This document shows positions 35,087-45,113 of a DNA stretch of 64,000 nt, piece after piece; the stretch's first letter is position 1, and every line of letters starts with the position of its first letter. Source of the stretch: Chryseobacterium glaciei (GTDB lineage: Bacteria; Bacteroidota; Bacteroidia; Flavobacteriales; Weeksellaceae); contig NZ_CP015199.1 of assembly GCF_001648155.1 (NCBI RefSeq), positions 2,985,001 through 3,049,000 of the forward strand, read 5' to 3'. Under the pieces are notes generated by a model, which was not told the DNA's origin, did no database searches, and worked only from the letters and a program-made list of their open reading frames with translations. Made by a program: the position numbers and the translations under genes.

Positions 35087-35818
35087 TTACTTAAAACTAT
35101 ATGCTACAGAAGCCATAAAACCTCTATTAAAGATTTTTATTTTATTATGTTTGGAATCTTCATTGGTATAGCTATTGGCGTATTGAAATAGATCTAGGAA
35201 TCCGTGGGTATATTTTAATTCGACTGCTAAGTTTTGTTTGATCTGATATTGCGCACCAATATTCACCCCAAAATCAAATTTTTGAAGATAATGACTTTCT
35301 TTTTCGTCGTTGGAAGGATCTCCATAAATACTTTTGTCTCTAAAAGTATTTCCGTTTTCATCTTTTCGTTTAATATTGGCGGCTATCAACGCACTTACAT
35401 AAGGTCCGGCATATACCTGAATATTTTTTGATAATTGATACGTAAGGTTGGCAGGAACCACATCGATATAATACATCGTAAGTGTAGATTTATAAATTCC
35501 GTTAATAGAATCGCTAACATGAACGCCAGCTTTTCTTTGACTAAAGATTAATTCATGTCGAAGTCCTAATTTTTCATTAATTCGGGTGTCTACAAAACCT
35601 CCGATATGAAAGCCTGGTTGATAAGATGTTTTCTGATCGGCAAAAATGTAATCTCTTTCTTTTCCGTATAGATTGTACATATTGATGCCTGCTTTTATTC
35701 CCCATGAAACTGTATTGTTATCAGTAGAGGAAAGATCATTTTTGTTATTTTCTTCTAGCTGAGCATACGAAACCGAATAGATGAAAAATAATAGGAGTAT
35801 GATGAATGCTTTTTTCAT
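35087..35818 (-). CDS. Outer-membrane beta-barrel protein
   Basis: A 243-aa protein with a signal peptide (through VSYAQ, about residue 20), a short acidic linker, and alternating strands typical of the OMP_b-brl/PorT-like barrels (WGIKAGINMYNLYG, PGFHIGGFVDTRINEKL, LRHELIFSQRKAG, YAGPYVSALI, FGVNIGAQYQIKQNLAVEL). It ends in VAYSFK, a C-terminal aromatic as in barrel proteins. It is the last gene of the minus-strand block, 49 nt after the czcC-like gene, but may be separately controlled. Role unknown. Confidence 0.75.
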   Translation of the reverse strand: MKKAFIILLLFFIYSVSYAQLEENNKNDLSSTDNNTVSWGIKAGINMYNLYGKERDYIFADQKTSYQPGFHIGGFVDTRINEKLGLRHELIFSQRKAGVHVSDSINGIYKSTLTMYYIDVVPANLTYQLSKNIQVYAGPYVSALIAANIKRKDENGNTFRDKSIYGDPSNDEKESHYLQKFDFGVNIGAQYQIKQNLAVELKYTHGFLDLFQYANSYTNEDSKHNKIKIFNRGFMASVAYSFK

Positions 35819-35867
35819 ATAATTTGAATTTTAAAGTTTTGATTATGTACCATATATCTAAGATTTA

Positions 35868-37157
35868 TTAAAAATTAATATCCCAGATTCCGGCTGTTCT
35901 TTCTAATTCTACTAAGGCTGCGGCAAACTCGTAATTCACTTCGTGGTAGTTTTGCTGGACTTCATTATAAGTCTTTTGGGCAGTTAATAATTCCAAAATG
36001 GAAGATTCGCCTCTTTTGTAGCTATAAATTTTGCCGTCCAGAATTGTTTTTGCTTCTTTTAATAATCCTGTATTAAACTGTTTAACCTGTTTTTGAGCAG
36101 CGATATAAGTAAAATAAGCTTGCGTTACTTCACTTTGAATTTCCAACTCGGTTTGTTTGTATTGTTGTTCTGATTGTTGCAACGTATATTTTGCAGCCAA
36201 TAATTCTCCAGGTCTGTTATTAGAGAACTTCAACGGAATACTTACACCGACATTAATACCTGTTGTAGATGGAGTAGGCGCAATGGCATTACGAACATAT
36301 GATGCATAACTTGCCCCTAATGATAATCCAAGATCTATGGCTCTGTTGGCCTTGGCTAATTTTAATACGCTGCTGGCAATACTTTTATTTTGTAAAGCTA
36401 CTTTAAGGTCTGACCTGTTATTTTGAGCGGTAAGAATAAGTTCCTGCAGAGAAAAGTCACGATCGAAATCTGAAAAATCACCTTTGGGATCAATGAAAGC
36501 ATCATTTTGAGATCTTCCTAGCAGTAAAGAGAGATTTGACAAAGATGCTTTCCATTTTGCTTCTGCTGCAAATACATCATTAAGCATTGTTCCGGCTTCT
36601 AATTTACTTTGGCGGGCATCAACTTCTGAAATAGCACCCAACTTAAAACGGATGTTATCCGATTCAGCCAATTGTTTCATCTGTTGATAAGAGGAAGATT
36701 GAACCTCCAACAGCAAACGGTTTTGGATTCCTGATAAAAAAGCGAGCGTAGCATCAGCACGCAGATTTCGGAAATAATCATCCAATAGTAAGTGAGCCAA
36801 TTCTTTTTGATTTTTGGCAACATCTATTCGGGCTTTTCTTTTTCCGCCAAGTTCGAGCGTCCAAGTTAGTTCAGAGTTAAATCCATAGCCCATATTCATT
36901 CTTCTCTGTCCGTTATCTGCCCATCCGAAACCCAATTCAGGATTAGGAAATATACCGGCCGTCTGTATTTCTGCATCAGCGATATTCAAATTAAATTTCT
37001 CTGCTGAATACGCCAGATTATTTTTACCCACAAGACTCAAATAAGTGGGATAGTCTAAAGGTTGCTTGGCAAAAGCAGTATCAATAATTTGAGCATGTAA
37101 ACTAGATATTGAACCTAAGATTATGATACCGAAAAATGATTTTATATATTTTTTCAT
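35868..37157 (-). CDS. czcC: TolC-family outer-membrane efflux protein (CzcC-like)
   Basis: A 429-aa outer-membrane factor with a signal peptide (through SLHAQ) and the two OEP repeats (ELTWTLELGGKRKARIDVA, then GVSIPLKFSNNRPGELLAA). The ELGGKR context is typical of CzcC/CusC-type members working with heavy-metal RND pumps. It would connect the pump to the outside. Stop to start with czcA is only 3 nt, so it belongs to the same operon. Confidence 0.92.
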   Translation of the reverse strand: MKKYIKSFFGIIILGSISSLHAQIIDTAFAKQPLDYPTYLSLVGKNNLAYSAEKFNLNIADAEIQTAGIFPNPELGFGWADNGQRRMNMGYGFNSELTWTLELGGKRKARIDVAKNQKELAHLLLDDYFRNLRADATLAFLSGIQNRLLLEVQSSSYQQMKQLAESDNIRFKLGAISEVDARQSKLEAGTMLNDVFAAEAKWKASLSNLSLLLGRSQNDAFIDPKGDFSDFDRDFSLQELILTAQNNRSDLKVALQNKSIASSVLKLAKANRAIDLGLSLGASYASYVRNAIAPTPSTTGINVGVSIPLKFSNNRPGELLAAKYTLQQSEQQYKQTELEIQSEVTQAYFTYIAAQKQVKQFNTGLLKEAKTILDGKIYSYKRGESSILELLTAQKTYNEVQQNYHEVNYEFAAALVELERTAGIWDINF

Positions 37158-37160
37158 TTT

Positions 37161-40100
37161 TTAATCTTTTTGTGTATTAAAATTTTGGCCCCACTTTCTT
37201 TCTATCAAATAATACAAAGCTGGTAAGGCAAAGAGTGTAATAATGGTAGAAAATAATAATCCGTAAACAATTACGGTAGCGAGAGGTCGCTGTACATCAG
37301 AACCAATTCCTGTCGCTAATGATGCAGGAAATAATCCCAATATAGCAACGGTAGCTGTCATCAAAACTGGACGAAAACGGTCTTTTGCGCCTTTTATGAC
37401 AGCTTGTAATAAATCTATTCCTTCTTTTCTTAAATGATTAATGTGCGAGATCATCAAAACACCATTTTGAATAGCCACTCCAAAGAGGGCGATAAATCCT
37501 ACGGCCGACGATACATTTAAGGTCATCCCTCGAATATTTAAGGCAAGCATTCCACCAAATAAAGCCAACGGAACAATACTGATTAACAGCCCGGCCTGAC
37601 GAAATTCTCCAAACGCCGCGTACAATAAGATGAACATAATGGTTAATGCTAAAGGCACAATAAACGCCAATCTCGTATACGCTCTGTTTTGGTTTTCAAA
37701 CTGGCCACCCCAGCTGATTGTATATTTGGAATGATCATACTTCACATTTTTTTCAATACTGCTTTGTGCTTCTTGAAGCAATGAATTAAGATCACGGTTT
37801 CTTACATTTAATTTTACGGTTAAATGTCTTTTATTCATTTCTCGGGTGATGGTACTTTCTCCGGTACTCAGTTTTATATCTGCTACCTGCGAGAGTGGAA
37901 TTTTAGCTCCGGTTTCTGAGGTTAGCATCAGATTGGCAATTTTATCAGGCGTATTACGGCTGTCATCATTATATCGGCAGATGATGTCATAAACTTTATT
38001 TCCAATAAAAATTTGAGAAACGGCTTTCCCTCCGATGGCAACTTCTATTAATTCGGCAACCTTTGAAACATTCAATCCATATTGTGCAATTTTCTCTCTG
38101 TTGGCATGAATCTGAAGTTGAGGAAGCGGAGGTTCTTGATCAATGGCTAAATCAACTGCGCCTGGAACTTTTTTTAATGTTTTCATCACATCATCTGAAA
38201 TTCTGCGGGTTTCTTTAAAATCAGCGCCATAGATTTTCACTACAAGTTCACTGTGGGCTCCTGAAATTTTATCCATTACGCCATCAATCATCGGTTGAGA
38301 AAAACCTACAGAATAGCCGGGTAGCTTCTTATATTCTTGAGAAAGTTCTTCAATAAGATCATTTTTAGTTTTCCCTGCTGGCCAGTCTTTATAAGGCTTT
38401 ATTCCTACAGAAACTTCGAAATGTGATGCCGTCCACGGGTCGGTTCCATCATCATTACGGCCTGCTTGTACCATGATATAGGTAACTTCTTTGTGTTTCA
38501 TTGTTCTTGCCCGAAGCGTATCACTCAATTCCTTAGATTTTTCAACCGAAATTCCGGAAGGCAATTGTACCTGCAGCCAAATGGAACCTTCATCTAAAGG
38601 AGGCAAGAAATCTTTGCCCACAAAATAGCTTAATGCTGCCGTTAACGATAAGATAATCCCTAATGGAATAAATACTTTTTTGGGCTGACTCATTATTTTC
38701 TGAATCCTGCTGTAGTAGATATTCGTTAATTTTTCGAGCCATTTGTTATGGTATATTTTCTGTGGCTTGCGGTAGATCATATAAGCCAATCCCGGAATTA
38801 ACAATAAAGCAACTCCCAATGCGCCCAATAAAGCATAGCCTACCGTAAAAGCCATCGGTGTAAATAGTTTTTTCTCTACTCTTTCAAAAGCAAACAATGG
38901 AAGATAGGCGGTGATGATAATAATGGTGGCGAAGAAAATAGGTTTTGCTACCTCTGCAGCGATGTTGGCAATGCTTTTTTCCTTTAATTCTTCCTCTGGT
39001 TTTTTTTCTTTTTTCTTTAAAATAGCTTCCATCATAACGATCGCTCCATCTACAATAATCCCAAAATCGATGGCTCCTAATGAAAGTAAATTGGCTGGAA
39101 TATTGGTGAAATGCATTAAAATAAAGGCAATTAATAAAGATAGCGGGATGGTAATAGCGACTAATAAAGCACCTCTCCAGCTTCCTAAAAAGATAATTAA
39201 GATCACAATAACCAATGCCACGCCTTCTAATAAGGTATGAGAAACGGTGTCAAGAGTCGTTTTTACAAGATCAGTTCTGTCTAGGAATGCATGTATTTTT
39301 ACCCCTTCCGGAAGCTCGCCATTATTCAAATCTTTTATCGCTTGATGAACACCTTCCAATACAACAGAAGGGTTTTGTCCTTTAAGAAGCAAAACAATTC
39401 CTTCAATACTTTCAGAATAATTTCTTTTTCTGTCGCTATAGCCTAATGCGCCTTTTCTTTCGAGGTTACCATATTTTAATTTCCCAATGTCATTCAGGAA
39501 AATAGGAACGCCCTGTTCAGTTTTTACGACAATTTTCCCAAGATCTTCAAGGTTTTTTACAAGCCCGATTCCTCGGATCACATATCCCAGATCTCCTCTG
39601 GGAAGTACACTGCCTCCTGCATTGACATTATTTTCTTCAATGGTAGCAATCACTTTATCTAATGAAAGGTTATATTGCTCTAATTTTCTGGGATCAACTT
39701 CAATCTGAAATTGAGTTGTTATCCCACCGAAATTAGTGACATCCGCAACTCCCGACACTTGTTTGATGCGCGGAATGATTGTGAAGTTTTGAAGATCTGT
39801 TAATTGACGCAGATCATGATGGTCACTTTCTATAATATACCGGTAGACTTCTCCTACAGGCGAGGTGAGAGGATCAAGACCTGGCACGGCGCCATAAGGT
39901 AGTTCTACATCCCCAAGTCTCTCCGTAATACGTGCTCTGGCAAAATAATCATCTATACCATCATCGAAAACAATGGTAATCATTGATAATCCAAAGGTAC
40001 TTTTGCTACGCATCACATGCATTCCCGGTAGCCCGTTTAAGGCACGTTCTACAGGAATGGTGATCTGTTGTTCTACTTCTTCTGCGGCTAATCCGGGAAC

Positions 40101-40253
40101 CTGCGTTACGACCTGAGAGGTAACATCTGCAATATCCGGATAGGCCTCAACCGATAATTGTTTCCAAGAGTAATATCCAAAAAATCCTAACAGGAGAAAA
40201 AGGGTCGCCATAACCATGCGTTTTTTTATCGAAGTATTGATAAGTTTATTCAT
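37161..40253 (-). CDS. czcA: Heavy-metal efflux RND transporter (CzcA/CusA family)
   Basis: A 1030-aa inner-membrane pump with twelve membrane helices and two large periplasmic loops. Helix 4 carries the proton-relay motif DFGIIVDGAIVMME with D396, D402 and E409, matching D402, D408 and E415 of C. metallidurans CzcA. This places it in the HME-RND branch that exports divalent or monovalent heavy metals; the exact metal (Co/Zn/Cd or Cu/Ag) is not certain, though the motif favours the divalent type. It is tightly linked to the membrane-fusion and outer-membrane genes. Confidence 0.95.
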   Translation of the reverse strand: MNKLINTSIKKRMVMATLFLLLGFFGYYSWKQLSVEAYPDIADVTSQVVTQVPGLAAEEVEQQITIPVERALNGLPGMHVMRSKSTFGLSMITIVFDDGIDDYFARARITERLGDVELPYGAVPGLDPLTSPVGEVYRYIIESDHHDLRQLTDLQNFTIIPRIKQVSGVADVTNFGGITTQFQIEVDPRKLEQYNLSLDKVIATIEENNVNAGGSVLPRGDLGYVIRGIGLVKNLEDLGKIVVKTEQGVPIFLNDIGKLKYGNLERKGALGYSDRKRNYSESIEGIVLLLKGQNPSVVLEGVHQAIKDLNNGELPEGVKIHAFLDRTDLVKTTLDTVSHTLLEGVALVIVILIIFLGSWRGALLVAITIPLSLLIAFILMHFTNIPANLLSLGAIDFGIIVDGAIVMMEAILKKKEKKPEEELKEKSIANIAAEVAKPIFFATIIIITAYLPLFAFERVEKKLFTPMAFTVGYALLGALGVALLLIPGLAYMIYRKPQKIYHNKWLEKLTNIYYSRIQKIMSQPKKVFIPLGIILSLTAALSYFVGKDFLPPLDEGSIWLQVQLPSGISVEKSKELSDTLRARTMKHKEVTYIMVQAGRNDDGTDPWTASHFEVSVGIKPYKDWPAGKTKNDLIEELSQEYKKLPGYSVGFSQPMIDGVMDKISGAHSELVVKIYGADFKETRRISDDVMKTLKKVPGAVDLAIDQEPPLPQLQIHANREKIAQYGLNVSKVAELIEVAIGGKAVSQIFIGNKVYDIICRYNDDSRNTPDKIANLMLTSETGAKIPLSQVADIKLSTGESTITREMNKRHLTVKLNVRNRDLNSLLQEAQSSIEKNVKYDHSKYTISWGGQFENQNRAYTRLAFIVPLALTIMFILLYAAFGEFRQAGLLISIVPLALFGGMLALNIRGMTLNVSSAVGFIALFGVAIQNGVLMISHINHLRKEGIDLLQAVIKGAKDRFRPVLMTATVAILGLFPASLATGIGSDVQRPLATVIVYGLLFSTIITLFALPALYYLIERKWGQNFNTQKD

Positions 40254-40271
40254 GTGATTTTTTTTAAACAG

Positions 40272-41426
40272 TTATTTAGCTTCCAATAAATAGATTCCAC
40301 CGTTTGATACAATGGTTTCTCCTGCTTTTAGCCCTGATTTTACTACGATTTTTCCGTAAGAAGTTCCCTGAGTTACAATCTTTCTTTTTTGATATTTGTT
40401 TTTTCCTACTTCCACAAAGACAAACTCATCATCATTTTCCTGAAGGACTGCTTTTGAAGGAAGCAATATGGCGGATGAGGGAGCGTCGGTAAGATGTACG
40501 GTAGCATACATTCCCGGTTTTAGATCCCTGTTTTTGTTGTCACATTCTATTAATACTTCAATGCTTCGGGTTTCTTCGTTAACGATATCATTGATGTGAT
40601 ATACTTTACCGATGATTTTTTTGTCCGGGAAAGCATCTACATTCACCTCCACATTATCCAGTTTGTGGATAAATCGAATATCTTTTTCTTTTACCTGAGC
40701 CACTACCCAAACTTTCGAAAGCTCGGCTACGATCGCTACAGGTTCTGCATCTTCTTTTGAATAATTACCGATGACCATTTTGTTGATTACAACTTCTCCT
40801 GCGATAGGAGAGGTGATCACTAAAGGTTTTCCTAAACTTGCTTTTTCAGGATTTACATTGAAAATTTTTAAAGCGGCAGCGGCATTCAGCATTGCCGATC
40901 TTTTGATCTCATATTCGGTATTGGCTTCTTCTAATATACTTTTTACTCCCACGCCATGTTGGAAAAGATCTTGTTGGCGTCTTTTGGTTAATTCTGCTTG
41001 TTTTAATTCTTGCTTACTGTCGAAATATTCTTTTTGAGCAGTGGAATAATCAGGCGAACTGAATTCAAATATGGGAGAACCCGGTTGCACGGATTGTCCT
41101 AATCGAACAAAAGATTTTAAAATTCGTCCGGTAAAAGGAACTCTTATTTCCGCCAGATTGTTCGGGATAGATTTTACTGTTCCTGCGGTCGTTAATTTTA
41201 AATTAAAAGATTGTTCTGATGTTTTTAAAAGGCTCAAGCGGCTTTTAATACTTGATTTTTCAACAAGAGTAATGATCCCATTGCTCACCGTGTAATTCTT
41301 AGTGTTTTCCTGATCATCCTTGTCTTTACTTTCATTTTTACAAGAGTATAAGGCAAAAGGAATCACTGCAAATACGACAACAGTTTTAATGTTGCTGATG
41401 ATTTTGACTAGGGTATTATTCATCAT
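40272..41426 (-). CDS. czcB: RND periplasmic adaptor lipoprotein (CzcB-like)
   Basis: A 384-aa membrane-fusion protein. A lipobox at ALYSC puts the acylated Cys at residue 29. Barrel-sandwich hybrid halves (AEIRVPFTGRILKSFVRLGQSV; PLVITSPIAGEVVINKMVIG) flank a helical hairpin, followed by a beta-barrel domain. It joins CzcA to the CzcC-like channel. It lies 18 nt upstream of czcA and 78 nt after mgtA on the same strand. Confidence 0.93.
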   Translation of the reverse strand: MMNNTLVKIISNIKTVVVFAVIPFALYSCKNESKDKDDQENTKNYTVSNGIITLVEKSSIKSRLSLLKTSEQSFNLKLTTAGTVKSIPNNLAEIRVPFTGRILKSFVRLGQSVQPGSPIFEFSSPDYSTAQKEYFDSKQELKQAELTKRRQQDLFQHGVGVKSILEEANTEYEIKRSAMLNAAAALKIFNVNPEKASLGKPLVITSPIAGEVVINKMVIGNYSKEDAEPVAIVAELSKVWVVAQVKEKDIRFIHKLDNVEVNVDAFPDKKIIGKVYHINDIVNEETRSIEVLIECDNKNRDLKPGMYATVHLTDAPSSAILLPSKAVLQENDDEFVFVEVGKNKYQKRKIVTQGTSYGKIVVKSGLKAGETIVSNGGIYLLEAK

Positions 41427-41504
41427 ATTTTTAAATTTTATTTGATATAAATTAATTTTCCCAAAATGGGAGTTGATTAGAAAAAATGAAATGTTATTTT
41501 ATGT

Positions 41505-44207
41505 TTATAGCCAGCTGTTGAACCTTTTGATAAACCAGTTTTTAACCAATTGGGTCAGTAAACAATACGATAAAAGTATTCCTACTAACCATGGGAAATA
41601 GCTTAAAGGCAGCGGCTGTAATTTGAGTCCGGCAGCAAAAGGTGAAAACGGAATTAAAATTCCAATGGCCATAATTAAAGAGGTCAGTGCAACCACCGGT
41701 GCAGAGGCCCAACTTTGAATAAATGGGATCTTGCGGGTTCTTATCATATGAATAATCAGTATCTGAGAAAGCAATCCTTCCACAAACCATCCACTTTGAA
41801 ATAAAGTCTGATGTTCAGGGCTGTTCGCTTTAAAGAAATAATACATCACTGCATACGTGATAAAATCAAATATGGAACTTATCGGACCAATAAAAAGCAT
41901 AAATCTTCTAACGTCTACTGCATCCCATTTTTTAGGTTTGGTTAAAAATTCTTCATCCATTTTATCCCAGGGAATGGAGATCTGAGAAACATCATACAAT
42001 AAATTTTGTATCAAAAGATGCACAGGCAACATCGGAAGGAAAGGCAAAAAAGCACTGGCCCCCAACATACTGAACATATTTCCGAAGTTGCTGCTGGCGG
42101 TCATTTTGATGTATTTAATAATGTTTCCAAAGGTTCTTCTCCCGTAAATAACTCCTTTTCGAAGCACCATTAAATCTTTTTCCAACAGAATAATATCCGC
42201 GCTTTCTTTGGCAATATCTACGGCGGTATCTACACTGATTCCAACATCAGCTTGTTTCAAAGCGGCGGCATCATTAATTCCGTCTCCCATGAAACCTACC
42301 GTATGTCCCTTGTCTCGTAAGGCCTGTACAACCCTTACTTTTTGTAACGGATTTAGTTTTGCAAATACAGAGACTTGGTCTATTTGTTCTGTCAATGTTT
42401 CTTCCGACATTTCATCAAGCTCATGACCCTTGATAATATGATGAACCGGAATACCAACATCTTTACATATTTTTTGCGTAACGATCTCATTATCTCCTGT
42501 TAATACTTTCACCGTAACACCTAATTTCTGTAACGCTTCGATAGAAGGCTGTGCAGAAGGTTTAGCCGGATCCAGAAAGCCAATAAATCCGGTTAAGGTC
42601 ATATTTTTTTCATCTTCAATAGAGTAAGTTAATGGATGAAAAGGATCAAACTCTCGGATGGCTACCAATAATACACGTAGTCCTTCTTCATTCATTTTTT
42701 TTGACGTGTTGAGAACGGTATTACGCATGGTATCGTCCATTTTAACGGCTACATCATTTTCAATATGAATGCTGCGGTCTTCTCCGGGATCAAAGGCATG
42801 ACTGCATAATTCCAGCATTTCTTCTACGGCACCTTTACATATTAACAAATGTTTACCGTTGTGCATTTTAAGAATAACAGACATTCTTCTTCGTTGAAAG
42901 TCAAAAGGAATTTCATCAGCTTTAATGTATTGTTCGTCCGCTTTCAGATAGTCATGAAGTTCGATATGTTCCAGAATAGCTTTGTCCATTAAACTTTTTA
43001 ATCCTGTTTGATGAAAACTGTTCAGATACGCCCATTTCAATACTTCATCATCTTCAACTCCAAGTACATTTAGGTGTTTTTCAAGAACAATTTTGTCGAG
43101 TGTTAAGGTTCCTGTTTTATCGGTGCAAAGAATATCCATTGCTCCTATATTTTGGATGGCATCCAATCTTTTTACAATAACTTTATGTTTACTCATGTTT
43201 ACTGCTCCCTTGGCAAGATTGGCAGTAACAATCATGGGTAACATTTCAGGGGTTAATCCTATGGCTACGGCAACTGAGAATAATAAAGCTTCTAACCAAT
43301 CGCCTTTTACAAATCCATTAATCAGGAAAATAACAGGAACCATGACAAGCATAAAACGAATCAGAAGAAAACTCAGTTTATTAATGCCTTTATCAAAAGC
43401 TGTTTCCGGTCTTTCAGTGGTAATTGATTTGCTGATGCTTCCAAAATAAGTGTATTTTCCTGTGGCTACAATTAAAGCGGTTGCAGAGCCACTTACCACG
43501 TTGGTTCCCATAAAGCAAAGATTATTAAGCTCAATGATCTGTTTTTTGTCTGCATCCCGAATCGGCAGGTGATTTTTTTCTACGGGAAGGGCTTCACCCG
43601 TCAACATACTTTCGCTAATGAAAAGGTCTTTGCTTTGCATAATGCGACAGTCAGCAGGAATCATATCTCCGGCAGAAAGGTGTATCACATCACCGGGTAC
43701 CAATTCACTGATCGGGATTTCTTTTTTTTCTAAGAATTTACGTTTTACCGTAGCAGTAGTTTTCACCATGCTTTTTAGTTTGTCGGCAGCGCTGTTGCTT
43801 CGGAATTCCTGGATGAATCGCAACAGGGTGCTTATAAAGATCATTACCGAAATAACGATCACCGTTTTAAAATCGCGTTCTTCTTTTGCGGGTAGCCAGA
43901 TATCAATGATAAATGAAACAATGGCAATGATAATTAATATATAGATAAATGGATTTAAAAATGATTTTAATAACTGCCGATACCATGCAGGTGCTTTTTG
44001 ATGTTGTATTTCGTTGGTTCCAAAGGTTTGGATACGGTCATAAGCTGTTACCTCACTGATTCCCTCTTCGCTTGTTTCAAGCATCGCATAGATGAAATTC
44101 TCATTTTGTTTGGATGCATTTTGCAGCTTAGTGATGGTTCCTATATTCATTCCGTTGGATGTGATCGCAGAATGAAAAGGATTGGTTGCTTTAAAGTTTA
44201 GTTTCAT
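41505..44207 (-). CDS. mgtA: Mg2+-importing P-type ATPase (MgtA/MgtB family)
   Basis: A 900-aa type III P-ATPase. The phosphorylation site is CTDKTGTLT with D363; TGE is present in SMLTGEALPVEK; the hinge TGDNE and GDGINDA follow. The ten membrane helices include the C-terminal set (FGNMFSMLGAS, LLIQNLLYDVSQISIPWD), characteristic of MgtA/MgtB. It imports Mg2+ across the inner membrane at the cost of ATP. Placed between mgtC and the metal efflux genes, 100 nt after mgtC. Confidence 0.96.
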   Translation of the reverse strand: MKLNFKATNPFHSAITSNGMNIGTITKLQNASKQNENFIYAMLETSEEGISEVTAYDRIQTFGTNEIQHQKAPAWYRQLLKSFLNPFIYILIIIAIVSFIIDIWLPAKEERDFKTVIVISVMIFISTLLRFIQEFRSNSAADKLKSMVKTTATVKRKFLEKKEIPISELVPGDVIHLSAGDMIPADCRIMQSKDLFISESMLTGEALPVEKNHLPIRDADKKQIIELNNLCFMGTNVVSGSATALIVATGKYTYFGSISKSITTERPETAFDKGINKLSFLLIRFMLVMVPVIFLINGFVKGDWLEALLFSVAVAIGLTPEMLPMIVTANLAKGAVNMSKHKVIVKRLDAIQNIGAMDILCTDKTGTLTLDKIVLEKHLNVLGVEDDEVLKWAYLNSFHQTGLKSLMDKAILEHIELHDYLKADEQYIKADEIPFDFQRRRMSVILKMHNGKHLLICKGAVEEMLELCSHAFDPGEDRSIHIENDVAVKMDDTMRNTVLNTSKKMNEEGLRVLLVAIREFDPFHPLTYSIEDEKNMTLTGFIGFLDPAKPSAQPSIEALQKLGVTVKVLTGDNEIVTQKICKDVGIPVHHIIKGHELDEMSEETLTEQIDQVSVFAKLNPLQKVRVVQALRDKGHTVGFMGDGINDAAALKQADVGISVDTAVDIAKESADIILLEKDLMVLRKGVIYGRRTFGNIIKYIKMTASSNFGNMFSMLGASAFLPFLPMLPVHLLIQNLLYDVSQISIPWDKMDEEFLTKPKKWDAVDVRRFMLFIGPISSIFDFITYAVMYYFFKANSPEHQTLFQSGWFVEGLLSQILIIHMIRTRKIPFIQSWASAPVVALTSLIMAIGILIPFSPFAAGLKLQPLPLSYFPWLVGILLSYCLLTQLVKNWFIKRFNSWL

Positions 44208-44307
44208 AATAATAGAGTGTATTATTAAGTAAGAATTAGTATTGATTGTAGAAAATGAAAGGACAGAATAAAAGGGAAATCAATAGACAATAATTGAATA
44301 AGAGCGT

Positions 44308-45012
44308 CTACAAATCAGATTGTGTGCCTATGATTTCCCAACTGACTTTCGCTACTTTATCTTCTATTGTGAGCCTGCTGGCGGCTTTTTCTATTAAACT
44401 GTCTTGGGCAGTTAAGGTTGTGATAATGGTTGTAATGATGACACTTGACAAATCATCAGTGTCGTCGCTAGATAATGATTTCATCAGGAGTTTTTCATCA
44501 TTTCCCAACATCTGTATGAGTAATACGCGGATATGATTTTCTACTTCAGGTTTACATTTAATAGTGAATAAATAATCGGTCTGTACAGAACTTGAGGTAT
44601 GAAAACTCAATTTATTTAATAAAATACCTAAAGGTCTTAAGATGATATGAGAAAGCATAATAGCAGCTGTAACAATCGCGGCCTGACTGTATAATCCCAT
44701 TCCGCATAATGTTCCTACTGCGGCAGAACACCAGATAGTGGCCGCAGTGTTGAGTCCATAAACGTTCAGTCCGTCTTTCATGATGACCCCGGCACCAAGA
44801 AAACCAATTCCACTTACAATGTATGAGGCTATTCTTCCTGTGGCATCACCTCCAATTTCTAGGGCTAGCAATAGGAAAGCGGTAGACCCAAGAGATACCA
44901 ATGTGTTGGTTCTTAGTCCTGCACTTTTTTGTCGCCATTGTCTCTCGATGCCAATAATGGCACCGAGGAGCAGACTGCTAAAAAGTCTTGTAGTGAATTC
45001 TAATAGTTCCAT
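44308..45012 (-). CDS. mgtC: MgtC/SapB-family membrane protein
   Basis: A 234-aa protein. The N-terminal four or five helices contain the family signature LLGAIIGIERQWRQKSAGLRT and GSTAFLLLA, then GIGFLGAGVIMKDG; the C-terminal 80 residues form a soluble ACT-like domain. MgtC proteins help survival in low Mg2+ by affecting the F-type ATPase or membrane potential, and are often co-expressed with MgtA/B, as seems true here. Confidence 0.93.
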   Translation of the reverse strand: MELLEFTTRLFSSLLLGAIIGIERQWRQKSAGLRTNTLVSLGSTAFLLLALEIGGDATGRIASYIVSGIGFLGAGVIMKDGLNVYGLNTAATIWCSAAVGTLCGMGLYSQAAIVTAAIMLSHIILRPLGILLNKLSFHTSSSVQTDYLFTIKCKPEVENHIRVLLIQMLGNDEKLLMKSLSSDDTDDLSSVIITTIITTLTAQDSLIEKAASRLTIEDKVAKVSWEIIGTQSDL

Positions 45013-45113
45013 TTGCTACCGTTTTTAATGATGGTGCAAAGGTCTGTATCCCTTTCTTGAAAGGCAGTTAGAGAATCTACAGAAAAAAATTAGAATTTTA
45101 TTAGAGAATTAAA

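Noticed and set aside
38911..39240. 109-aa plus-strand ORF inside czcA
   Set aside because: Antisense shadow of membrane-helix coding sequence; no promoter or family.
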